Of a stretch of DNA of 6,430 bases, positions 1-5,970 are shown one piece after another (the stretch's first letter is position 1; every line of letters starts with the position of its first letter). This stretch comes from CAZFBR01 sp035353495 [NCBI: uncultured bacterium] (GTDB taxonomy: Bacteria > DAOPZR01): positions 1-6,430 of the forward strand of contig CAZFBR010000202.1 in NCBI GenBank assembly GCA_964517215.1. The letters are read 5' to 3'. The notes beneath the pieces are model-generated. The model worked only from the letters and a program-made list of their open reading frames with translations. It ran no database searches and had not been told where the DNA came from. Both the position numbers and the translations under genes were made by a program.

Positions 1-560
1 GCCAGCGCATTGGGCTGGCCGACGCGCTGCTGGCCGATCCGCCGCCGATCATTTTCGACGAACCCACCACCGGCCTCGATCCCAACCAGACGCGCGAGGT
101 GCGCACGCTGATCCGCGAGCTCGCCGGCAGCCATACCGTGCTCCTCTCCACCCATATCCTGCCCGAAGTCGAGGCGGTCTGCGACCGGGTGGTGATCATC
201 AATCGCGGCGCCATCGTCGCCGAGGGAACCCCGGCCGAACTAGACCGCGAACTGCGCGGCGGCGGCCAGGTCCTGCTCACCCTGCGTCAGGCCCCGGCCG
301 ACGCCGCGGCCGCACTGGCGCGAGTGGCGGGCATCACCGGCGTCAGCGCGAAAGCGGACGGGCCGCTCACGACCTTCATGCTCGCCGCCGCCGACAGTGC
401 CGCCGCGGTCGAGGCGGTGTTCCGCCACGCGGCTCAGGCGGGCTGGGCGGTGCGCGAATTGCGCGCGCGCCATGCCTCGCTGGAGGATATCTTTGCCGAA
501 CTGACCGTCAGCCAGCCGGAAACCGTTGCTGAATCCGCGCCGGCGCAGGAGGTGGCGTAA
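1..560 (+). CDS. ABC transporter ATP-binding protein, GldA/DUF4162 type (5'-truncated by window edge)
   Basis: This is the C-terminal part of an ABC ATPase that hydrolyses ATP at the cytoplasmic face to power the permease encoded just downstream. The reading frame is open from base 3, and 185 residues are visible. They begin just after the signature motif (QRIGLADALL at visible residues 1-10), followed by Walker B and the catalytic Glu (IIFDEP, 16-21), the D-loop (GLDP, 24-27) and the switch His (STH, His at 51). Walker A and the Q-loop lie upstream of the window. The region after about residue 80 is an accessory domain ending in HASLEDIFAELT, typical of the DUF4162/GldA-type C-terminus of ATPases that pair with ABC-2 permeases. 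A GTG at 99 is internal, not a start, because the conserved Walker B lies before it. The stop (558-560) is 2 nt before the permease ATG, so the genes are co-transcribed. The family call is firm; the substrate is unknown. Confidence 0.95.
   Translation, partial: QRIGLADALLADPPPIIFDEPTTGLDPNQTREVRTLIRELAGSHTVLLSTHILPEVEAVCDRVVIINRGAIVAEGTPAELDRELRGGGQVLLTLRQAPADAAAALARVAGITGVSAKADGPLTTFMLAAADSAAAVEAVFRHAAQAGWAVRELRARHASLEDIFAELTVSQPETVAESAPAQEVA
547..554 (+). promoter_or_regulatory. Strong Shine-Dalgarno site for the permease-GldG fusion gene
   Basis: AGGAGGTG lies inside the last codons of the ATPase gene, 8 nt before the ATG at 563. It is the strongest ribosome-binding site in the window and supports 563 as the start. 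Because it lies within the upstream coding sequence, expression of the two genes is probably coupled. Confidence 0.8.
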
Positions 561-562
561 CC

Positions 563-2728
563 ATGAAGAATATCGTCGCGATCGCCGCACGCGAACTGCT
601 GGCCATCTTCACCTCGGCCATCGCCTGGGTCTTTCTCACCTCGTTCCTGCTCTTCAACGGGCTGTTCTTCTGCGCCCTGATCACGCTTGCGTCGCAGCCG
701 GGGCAGGGCGCCTCGGTCACCGAGGCGCTGAGCAGCTTCCTCGGCGGCAACCTCTTCTACTGGCTCTTCATTCTCGCCATGATCCCGCTCATCACCATGC
801 GGCTCATCGCCGAGGAAAAGCGCACGGGCACCATCGAGACCCTGCTCACCGCCCCGGTCAGCGACCATGAACTGGTGCTCGGCAAGTTCGCCGCCGCGCT
901 GGTGTTCTACGCCGCGCTGTGGCTGCCCAGCATCCTCTACGTCGGCATCATGTCCGCCTACGGCACGGTGGACTGGGGGCCGATCGCCAGCGCCTACCTC
1001 AGCATTCTGCTCACCGGCGCCGCCCTGCTCGGCCTGGGTTTGTTCACGTCCAGCATGACCCACAACCAGATCGTCGCCGCCTTCCTCTGTTTCGTGCTGC
1101 TGCTCTTCGTCTTCTCGCTGGGCGCCATCCTCGAGGCGGTCTTTCCGGGAAGCGGCGCGGAGCAGTCGGTCTTCCGCTACATCAATATCTGGACCCACGC
1201 CGAGGACTTCGGCAAGGGCATTGTCGACACGCGGCCGCTGATCTACAATCTCTCGCTCATGCTCGCGGGCATCTTCGGCGCCGCCGCGGTGCTGGGCTGG
1301 CGGCATCGCAACGCCGCCAACCGGCTCAGCCGCTATGTGCTGAATCTGGCGGTGCTCGTGGTCGCGGTGCTGGCCCTGATCGTCATGGCCAACTACTTTT
1401 CCGCGCGCCATTACCGGCGCTTTGACTGGACGGTCGACCGCTACTTCTCGCTGTCGGCCCAGACCGAGGCGGTGGTCAAAGGACTGACCCGCCCGGTCTC
1501 GGTTACGGTCTTCCTCGACCAGCAGAAGAACCGGCTCTATCCCGAGGTGCGCGAGCTGCTCGAACGCTATGCCGCCCTCTCCCCGCAGCTGACGGTGGAA
1601 TACGTCGACGCGCGCGATCCGGTGCGCGCCCAGCAGCTGGCCCAGAAGTACCAGGTCAGCAGCTACGGCGTGGTCATCTTCGCCTGCGGCGACAAGACCA
1701 AGTACGTCGGTGAAAGCGATCTGGCCGACCTGGATTACAGCGGCATGGGCATGGGTCAGGGCGCGGACGTCACGAACTTCCGCGGCGAGGAAAAGATCAC
1801 CAGCGCCATCGTCGAGGTGACGCTGACCGACCGGCCGCTGCTCTGCTTCGTCACCGGGCACGGCGAGCCGGAACTCACCCAGCTGCGCGGGCTGCTGACG
1901 CAGGAGAATTTTGCCGTCGAAGACCTGAACCTGCTCGCTGCCGGCCGCGTGCCGGACTCCTGCGCGGCGGTCGTCGTGGTTGCCCCGCGCCATCCGCTGG
2001 CCGCCGCCGAACTTGACGCCATCCGCGCCTATCTCGACCGGGGCGGGCATGCGCTGCTGGCGCTCGATCCCGTGCTGCAGCAGGGCAATACCGTCGCCTC
2101 GTCCGGGCTGGAGGCGCTGGTCGCCCGCTACGGCATCACCGTCAACAACGACATCGTCATTGAGGATGACCCCGAGTTCCGCGTGGCCCAGCTGGGCGCG
2201 GGCGCGTTCTGGGTCACCCAGTACGGCGATCACGCGATCGGCCGGCCGCTCAACGGGCTGCCGACGATCTTCCTCTACGCGCGGTCACTGGCGGCGGCTG
2301 AGACCCTCCCCGCCGGCGTCACGGTCAGCACCCTGGCGCAGTCGTCCTATACCTCCTGGGGCGAGCGTGATTTTGCCGCCATGGAACAGGGCGCGAAAAA
2401 AGACGCCACCGACATTGCCGGGCCCTGCCCGCTGGCCCTGGTGGCGGCCAACGACAGCACCAACCTGCGCCTCGTGGTGTTCGGCGACGGCGATTTCGTC
2501 GCCTCGGAACAGATTCAGGGCGCAGGCAATCCGCTGCTGGTCCGCAACTGCATCAACTTCCTGGCGGAACGCACCGGTCTGCTGGGGATTCCGCCGCGCA
2601 ATCCGAAGTCCGTCAACCTGACGCTCTCCGAGGCGCAGCGCGACAATTTCTTCTGGGTGACGGTGGTGCTGATCCCGCTGGCGACGCTGGTCGGCGGCAT
2701 TTATCTCTGGTTGCGCCGCCGCTTTTAG
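563..2728 (+). CDS. GldF-GldG fusion: ABC-2 permease fused to GldG-type periplasmic auxiliary domain
   Basis: A 721-residue inner-membrane protein with two modules. Residues 1-247 are an ABC-2 permease with about six hydrophobic segments (near 12-43, 61-81, 105-131, 141-165, 168-195, 225-247). The cytoplasmic loop EEKRTGTIETLLTAPVSDHE (84-103) is the hallmark region of GldF-type permeases that contacts the ATPase. After a basic linker (WRHRNAANRLSR, 246-257), a second module has a membrane segment (258-278), a large extracytoplasmic domain (about 280-695) and a C-terminal anchor (696-716) ending in RRRF. GldG-like landmarks are FDWTVDRYFSLSAQT (287-301), GEEKITSAI (408-416), TGHGE (431-435) and GDGDF (641-645). 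In Bacteroidetes GldF and GldG are separate proteins of the gliding apparatus; here they are one chain, with the ATPase 2 nt upstream and a DUF4340 gene downstream. The family call is strong. A role in gliding cannot be inferred; an envelope exporter or assembly function is more likely, substrate unknown. Confidence 0.93.
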   Translation: MKNIVAIAARELLAIFTSAIAWVFLTSFLLFNGLFFCALITLASQPGQGASVTEALSSFLGGNLFYWLFILAMIPLITMRLIAEEKRTGTIETLLTAPVSDHELVLGKFAAALVFYAALWLPSILYVGIMSAYGTVDWGPIASAYLSILLTGAALLGLGLFTSSMTHNQIVAAFLCFVLLLFVFSLGAILEAVFPGSGAEQSVFRYINIWTHAEDFGKGIVDTRPLIYNLSLMLAGIFGAAAVLGWRHRNAANRLSRYVLNLAVLVVAVLALIVMANYFSARHYRRFDWTVDRYFSLSAQTEAVVKGLTRPVSVTVFLDQQKNRLYPEVRELLERYAALSPQLTVEYVDARDPVRAQQLAQKYQVSSYGVVIFACGDKTKYVGESDLADLDYSGMGMGQGADVTNFRGEEKITSAIVEVTLTDRPLLCFVTGHGEPELTQLRGLLTQENFAVEDLNLLAAGRVPDSCAAVVVVAPRHPLAAAELDAIRAYLDRGGHALLALDPVLQQGNTVASSGLEALVARYGITVNNDIVIEDDPEFRVAQLGAGAFWVTQYGDHAIGRPLNGLPTIFLYARSLAAAETLPAGVTVSTLAQSSYTSWGERDFAAMEQGAKKDATDIAGPCPLALVAANDSTNLRLVVFGDGDFVASEQIQGAGNPLLVRNCINFLAERTGLLGIPPRNPKSVNLTLSEAQRDNFFWVTVVLIPLATLVGGIYLWLRRRF

Positions 2729-2764
2729 GCGCGGCGCGGTGCGGCGGCACAGCCGACCGCACCG
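2713..2764 (+). repeat. Tandem GC-rich hairpins at the end of the fusion gene and in the gap after it
   Basis: Two adjacent stem-loops are visible. The first pairs GCGCCGC (2713-2719) with GCGGCGC (2731-2737) and brackets the TAG stop of the fusion gene. The second pairs 2737-2748 with 2752-2764: a 12-bp stem, one bulged A at 2756 and a 3-nt loop. They share only base 2737. No T-run follows, so an intrinsic terminator is unlikely. A role in mRNA stability or in lowering downstream expression within the operon is possible. High GC content makes short stems common, but the second is long for chance. Confidence 0.5.
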
Positions 2765-2774
2765 GCAACTGATC

Positions 2775-2780
2775 GAGGTG
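2775..2780 (+). promoter_or_regulatory. Shine-Dalgarno site deciding the DUF4340 start
   Basis: GAGGTG is 5 nt before the ATG at 2786 but only 2 nt before the overlapping in-frame GTG at 2783. The spacing favours ATG 2786. The next gene has the same GAGGTG at the same 5-nt distance from its ATG, which supports the choice. Confidence 0.7.
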
Positions 2781-2785
2781 CGGTG

Positions 2786-4096
2786 ATGCAATTGTCGAAA
2801 ACGAACCTGATCCTGCTGCTCGTGCTGGCGCTGGCCGGCTCGTTCATCTGGTTCTACGAACGCAAGCTGCCGTCAACGGAAGAGCGGCTGGCCGGTGAAG
2901 GCATGCTCTTTACCGCGCGCACCGCAGAGGACGTGACTGCGGTCGCCTTTGCCCATGCCGATACCGTCTGGACCATTCAGCGCAACGGGCCGGTGGCGGA
3001 GACCCCCGAACTGCCCGGCATGGCCGTTGCCGCCACCGGCGGGCAGTGGCGCTTGACCGCGCCGTACGCGGATGACGCCGATCCGGTCACCGCGGAACGC
3101 GTGGTCGAGGCCCTGCTCTCCGCCAGGGCAGCGCATACCATCGCCCTGACGGGCGGGGTTGTTCCCGACAGTTACGGCTTGAATGCCAGCGCCCGCCGCA
3201 TCAGCGTGCAGTTTGCCGACGGTGATGCCGCCGTGGTCCTGGTGGGCAACGAGGACCCGCTGCATCTCGGGCTGTATGCCATGGTGCAGGGCGAACCGCG
3301 GGTGCTTATCCTCCCGCTTGATACTGAGATACTGGCCTATACTGCTGACCAGCTGCGCCGCCGCGAGCTCATCGGCGCTCCGGTCTATCGCGTCAATCGG
3401 ATCGCCATCAACGACCGGATCGAATTCCGCCAGACGGGCGTCAGCTGGGCCATGACCAAACCCGCGGCGCTTGCCGTGCGTCGCAGTCGCATCGATCAGC
3501 TGCTGTCGCAACTCGCCACGACGGGCATCCAGCGTTTTGCCGACAGCGGGCCGGCCCCGACCCACACCGTGGTGCTCGCGGGTGATACCGAGACCATCGC
3601 CACCCTGCGCTTCGCCGCGCCGGCGACGGGAGCCGACGAGGCCTACGCCACCGTTTCCGGCCGGCCGGGCTGGTTTGTGGTCAAGGCCGAGCTGCTGCGC
3701 GGCTTCATGGGCGAGCCGGCCGATTTTGCCGAAAAGACCCTGGCCCCGCTCGGGCTCTATGATATTTCCGGCATTACTGTCGCCGGCAGCGGTCGCAGCG
3801 ATTCGCTCACCCGCGGCGCCCAGGGTGAATGGCCGTCGGGGATTGACGAACCGCTCACGCATCTGCTGGGACTGCCGCTCGGCAATTACACCCTCACCGC
3901 CGCTGCGCAGCCGCCGCAGCCCGTGGCTCAGGCCGCGTATACCATCACCCTGGTCCGCTATGAAGGTGAGCCGCTGGTGATTCGCGCTTGGTCGCAGGGT
4001 ACTGCGCTGCTGGTCTGGCGGGAAGGCGAGCCCGCCACCGCCACCCTCCCGGCCGCCGCCTTGACTGCCGCGCTGGATGCGCTGGCAAAACGTTGA
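2786..4096 (+). CDS. DUF4340 domain-containing membrane-anchored protein
   Basis: A 436-residue protein from ATG 2786; an in-frame GTG at 2783 would add one residue but is too close to the Shine-Dalgarno site. Residues 7-24 form one hydrophobic segment, followed by FYERKLPSTEER, so the chain is probably anchored in the inner membrane with the rest in the periplasm. The soluble part shows the internally repeated DUF4340 pattern: WRLTAPYADDADPV with a following helix (88-115), and again WAMTKPAALAVRRSRIDQLL (221-240) running to about 253. WFVVKAELLRGF (296-307) is also typical. No catalytic motif is evident. DUF4340 genes are habitually found after GldA/GldFG-like genes, as here (57-nt gap), so the protein is likely an accessory part of the exporter, perhaps contacting the GldG domain or substrate. 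The exact function is unknown; the family call is well supported. Confidence 0.9.
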   Translation: MQLSKTNLILLLVLALAGSFIWFYERKLPSTEERLAGEGMLFTARTAEDVTAVAFAHADTVWTIQRNGPVAETPELPGMAVAATGGQWRLTAPYADDADPVTAERVVEALLSARAAHTIALTGGVVPDSYGLNASARRISVQFADGDAAVVLVGNEDPLHLGLYAMVQGEPRVLILPLDTEILAYTADQLRRRELIGAPVYRVNRIAINDRIEFRQTGVSWAMTKPAALAVRRSRIDQLLSQLATTGIQRFADSGPAPTHTVVLAGDTETIATLRFAAPATGADEAYATVSGRPGWFVVKAELLRGFMGEPADFAEKTLAPLGLYDISGITVAGSGRSDSLTRGAQGEWPSGIDEPLTHLLGLPLGNYTLTAAAQPPQPVAQAAYTITLVRYEGEPLVIRAWSQGTALLVWREGEPATATLPAAALTAALDALAKR

Positions 4097-4109
4097 GTGA
4101 GGTGCCGCC

Positions 4110-4409
4110 ATGGCCGCTGATGATCCCGCGTTTGAGGTTGCCTGTCCGCATTGCAAGCACCTGCTGACGGTCGATCCCGCCAGCCGCGAGGTGCTGGAAT
4201 GCAGGGAGCCGGCTAAGGTCAAAAAGTCGCTGGCCGACCTCATGGCCGAACAAAACGCCGCCAAAGACAAGCGCGCCGCCGCGTTCCAGCAGGCGGTCGA
4301 ATCGGAAAAGACCAAGCGCGAACGCCTGCAGGCCAAGTTCAGGCAGGCCCTCGCCACCGCGGAATCCGCTCCGCCCGACGCCGGATTTCCCCGCGACATC
4401 GACCTCTGA
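4110..4409 (+). CDS. Small CxxC/coiled-coil protein of unknown function, last gene of the exporter operon
   Basis: A 99-residue hydrophilic protein. The start ATG 4110 is supported by GAGGTG (4099-4104) 5 nt upstream, and the gene follows the DUF4340 stop by 13 nt. Residues 10-31 resemble half of a zinc ribbon: ACPHCKHLLTVDP has Cys12 and Cys15, and a lone third Cys lies at 31 (LECREP). A second CxxC is absent, so metal binding would need another ligand (for example His17) or dimerisation. From about residue 36 to 86 the chain is highly charged and Ala/Lys/Glu-rich (KKSLADLMAEQ, then repeated K/E/R blocks), predicting a long helix or coiled coil. There is no signal peptide or membrane segment, so it is probably cytoplasmic. 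I do not recognise a named family with certainty. Co-transcription suggests a link with the exporter, but this is inference. Confidence 0.8.
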   Translation: MAADDPAFEVACPHCKHLLTVDPASREVLECREPAKVKKSLADLMAEQNAAKDKRAAAFQQAVESEKTKRERLQAKFRQALATAESAPPDAGFPRDIDL

Positions 4410-4421
4410 CCCTCGCCCGCG

Positions 4422-4476
4422 AAATAGAGTATCCTGTCCTCCCTTATGCAAATAACGGGGACAGGATACTCTATTT
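4422..4476. repeat. Near-perfect palindromic repeat (REP/MITE-like) in the convergent gap
   Basis: Arms 4422-4439 (AAATAGAGTATCCTGTCC) and 4459-4476 are perfect 18-nt reverse complements. The pairing continues by one G-T wobble (4440/4458) and one C-G (4441/4457). After a small 2x1 internal mismatch, TTAT (4444-4447) pairs with ATAA (4452-4455) around GCAA (4448-4451), a GNRA-type tetraloop on the + strand. The element is more AT-rich than its surroundings and fills most of the 61-nt gap between convergent genes. The arm carrying GGGGACAGG resembles, from memory, the palindromic repeats associated with REP-associated tyrosine transposases in proteobacteria, but no transposase gene is present. 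It could also act as a weak bidirectional terminator, although neither side has a true T-run. Confidence 0.85.
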
Positions 4477-4932
4477 GGTGGCGGAACGGGCGATGGCGCG
4501 GATTTGCTCGTCAAGATTCTGCAGGAAGCGCGAACGGTCCTTCTTGGTAAAGGGGGGCGGCCCGCCCCCGTCGATAACGCCCATATCGCGCAAATGGCTC
4601 ATCAAATCGCGCGTGGCCAGGGTGCTGCAGATGTTCTCCGTCGTGTGCACGTGCCCGGTCGGGGCGAGCGCCCGCGCCCCTTTCTTCAAACAGCGATCAG
4701 CCAGCGGAATGTCATTGGTGACCACCACATCGCCCGGCAGGCAATGCTCGACGATCCAGTCGTCGGCATCATCCCCCAGCGACGGCACGATGACCAGCTC
4801 GATCCATGCGTCCGGCGGCTTCCACATGCGCGCGTTGGCGACCAGCTTCACCGGCAGGTCATGCCGCGCCGCCACGCGATAGACCTCCTCCTTCACCGGA
4901 CAGGCGTCCGCATCGACGTAAACCACCGTCAT
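4471..4932 (-). CDS. YaiI/YqxD family protein (UPF0178, DUF188)
   Basis: A 153-residue protein, close to the usual length of the YaiI/YqxD family (about 150). The hallmark motifs are all present: DADACPVK at 7-14, the acidic GDDADDW at 53-59, VVTNDIPLA at 70-78, and GGGPPPFTKKDRSRF at 122-136. The family has a PIN-like fold with conserved acidic residues, suggesting nuclease or nucleic-acid-related activity, but its biological role is not established. It is cytoplasmic, with no membrane segment. The ATG start overlaps the stop of the upstream glycosyltransferase as ATGA, with a weak GGATG ribosome site inside that gene, so translation is probably coupled. The TAG stop and the preceding AAA codon lie within the terminal bases of the palindromic repeat at 4422-4476, so the last residue appears to be contributed by that repeat. 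The family call is very secure. Confidence 0.95.
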   Translation of the reverse strand: MTVVYVDADACPVKEEVYRVAARHDLPVKLVANARMWKPPDAWIELVIVPSLGDDADDWIVEHCLPGDVVVTNDIPLADRCLKKGARALAPTGHVHTTENICSTLATRDLMSHLRDMGVIDGGGPPPFTKKDRSRFLQNLDEQIRAIARSATK

Positions 4933-5828
4933 CGTTTCATCCAGACCGACAGGCGCAACTCGTCAACCAACGGCGCCAGCAGTTCCTGCTCGTCGGAAGT
5001 CAGCGGGCGCGGCAGGGTGCGGGTGCGGTAGGAATCCCAGTCGCGCAGCGCCTGCAGGACCGCCTGCCAGCGGCGGACCGCATGCCCGAAGCGCAGGGTC
5101 AGGTAGCAGTTGGTCAGCAGAAATTCCGCGGTCAGCGCCAGCGCGCGCCGCGGCGGCAGGAAGCGCCAGACGGTCAGCAGCTTGTTCTTCGTCCCGTAAT
5201 AGATCATGTTCGGCGTGCCGCGCCTGACGCTGCTCGGATGGTGCGCCACGCATTCCGGGCAATACTCGATGTTCTGACCGGCAAGGCGCAGGCGCAAGCA
5301 AAGTTCCACCTCGTTTTCGTACAGAAAGAATTCGCGCGCATACCCGCCCGCTGCGAGCAGCGCGTTGCGCCGCACCAGCGCGCCACAACCGACGAATGCC
5401 GTTGCCGGGCACGGCCGGTCTCCGGCCGGCAGGAACCAGTAGCGGGCATCTGCGCCGGTGACGGCGTCAGTGATGCGGAAGGCGACCGCCGCGGTGCGCG
5501 GCTGCGCCTGCAGCCGCGCCGCCGCGCGCGCCACCGCATCGGGCGCGGGATAGGAGTCATCATCGAGAATCAGCAGGTATGCCTGCGTTGCCCGGCGGAA
5601 CCCGTCATTGTAGGCGTCGATTCCCGCATTGCGCTCGCGCCGCAGCAGGATCACCTGCGGGAACTGCGCCCGCACCGCCGCTGCGGTACCGTCGACGGAG
5701 CCGTTATCGACCACAATGATTTCAGCCAGCGGCGGATCGAGCGCGACCAGGCGCGCCAGTGTTGCCAGCAGCGTCTCGCACCGCTGCCAGGTAATCAGCA
5801 CCGCGCTGACCGGCGCCACTGCCGTCAT
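4929..5828 (-). CDS. Family 2 glycosyltransferase (GT-A fold)
   Basis: A 299-residue cytoplasmic or membrane-peripheral glycosyltransferase that would transfer a sugar from a nucleotide-sugar donor to a glycan acceptor. Counting from ATG 5828, it shows the GT2 landmarks: SAVLITWQR (8-16), the nucleotide-binding IIVVDNGSVDGT (37-48), the metal-binding DDD within LLILDDDSYP (85-94), FVGCGALVRR (145-154), and the acceptor-side acidic region FLYENEVELCLRLRLAG (168-184), followed by HH at 196-197. It resembles rhamnosyltransferase-like GT2 enzymes, but donor and linkage cannot be read. Starts: GTG 5837 is possible, but GGGTGA (5839-5834) lies 5 nt before ATG 5828, the same spacing seen for other genes here, so ATG is preferred. 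The gene follows an FAD oxidoreductase gene by about 140 nt and overlaps the YaiI gene by 4 nt. The context suggests surface-polysaccharide synthesis. Confidence 0.92.
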   Translation of the reverse strand: MTAVAPVSAVLITWQRCETLLATLARLVALDPPLAEIIVVDNGSVDGTAAAVRAQFPQVILLRRERNAGIDAYNDGFRRATQAYLLILDDDSYPAPDAVARAAARLQAQPRTAAVAFRITDAVTGADARYWFLPAGDRPCPATAFVGCGALVRRNALLAAGGYAREFFLYENEVELCLRLRLAGQNIEYCPECVAHHPSSVRRGTPNMIYYGTKNKLLTVWRFLPPRRALALTAEFLLTNCYLTLRFGHAVRRWQAVLQALRDWDSYRTRTLPRPLTSDEQELLAPLVDELRLSVWMKR

Positions 5829-5872
5829 GTCGTTCACCCGCGGCGCGGCAGCAACGAGCCGCCGCCAGGCCG

Positions 5873-5955
5873 GCCGGCAGGTTGTCGCGCCGCCGCTGGC
5901 ATGGCGGTCAGCGGCACGCGCACCGGCGCGACAAGGCCGACGGCACGCTGCCGGC
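5873..5955. repeat. Nested inverted repeats between the oxidoreductase and glycosyltransferase genes
   Basis: The 133-nt gap (5838-5970) has no convincing gene. It contains three nested pairs of complementary arms: GCCGGCAG 5873-5880 with 5948-5955; TTGTCGCGCCG 5882-5892 with 5924-5934 (11 bp, perfect); and CCGCTG 5893-5898 with 5909-5914. Together they could form one long interrupted hairpin in the leader of the glycosyltransferase mRNA. No T-run follows on the minus strand, so it is not an ordinary terminator. High GC raises the chance level, but the 11-bp arm pair is notable. Confidence 0.55.
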
Positions 5956-5970
5956 GCCCGGCGTCAGCCG

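Noticed and set aside
99-560. GTG 99 as the true start of a short ATPase-like protein
   Set aside because: Walker B and the signature-following sequence lie in frame upstream, so the gene simply begins outside the window.
434-2233. A 599-codon open frame on the minus strand across the ATPase and fusion genes
   Set aside because: It lies antisense to a gene with clear family motifs, and its composition (Arg, Gly, Glu, Asp, His, Gln-rich, low hydrophobic order) is typical of an antisense shadow in GC-rich DNA.
2873-4399. A 508-codon open frame on the minus strand opposite the DUF4340 and small-protein genes
   Set aside because: It is antisense to two genes with good ribosome sites and family features; no recognisable domain is seen in its translation.
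4422-4476. Reading the palindrome as a standard intrinsic terminator
   Set aside because: The stem is not GC-rich next to the loop exit and is followed only by TATTTGG or TATTTCG, not a run of T. A weak termination role stays possible, but the repeat interpretation explains the long perfect arms better.
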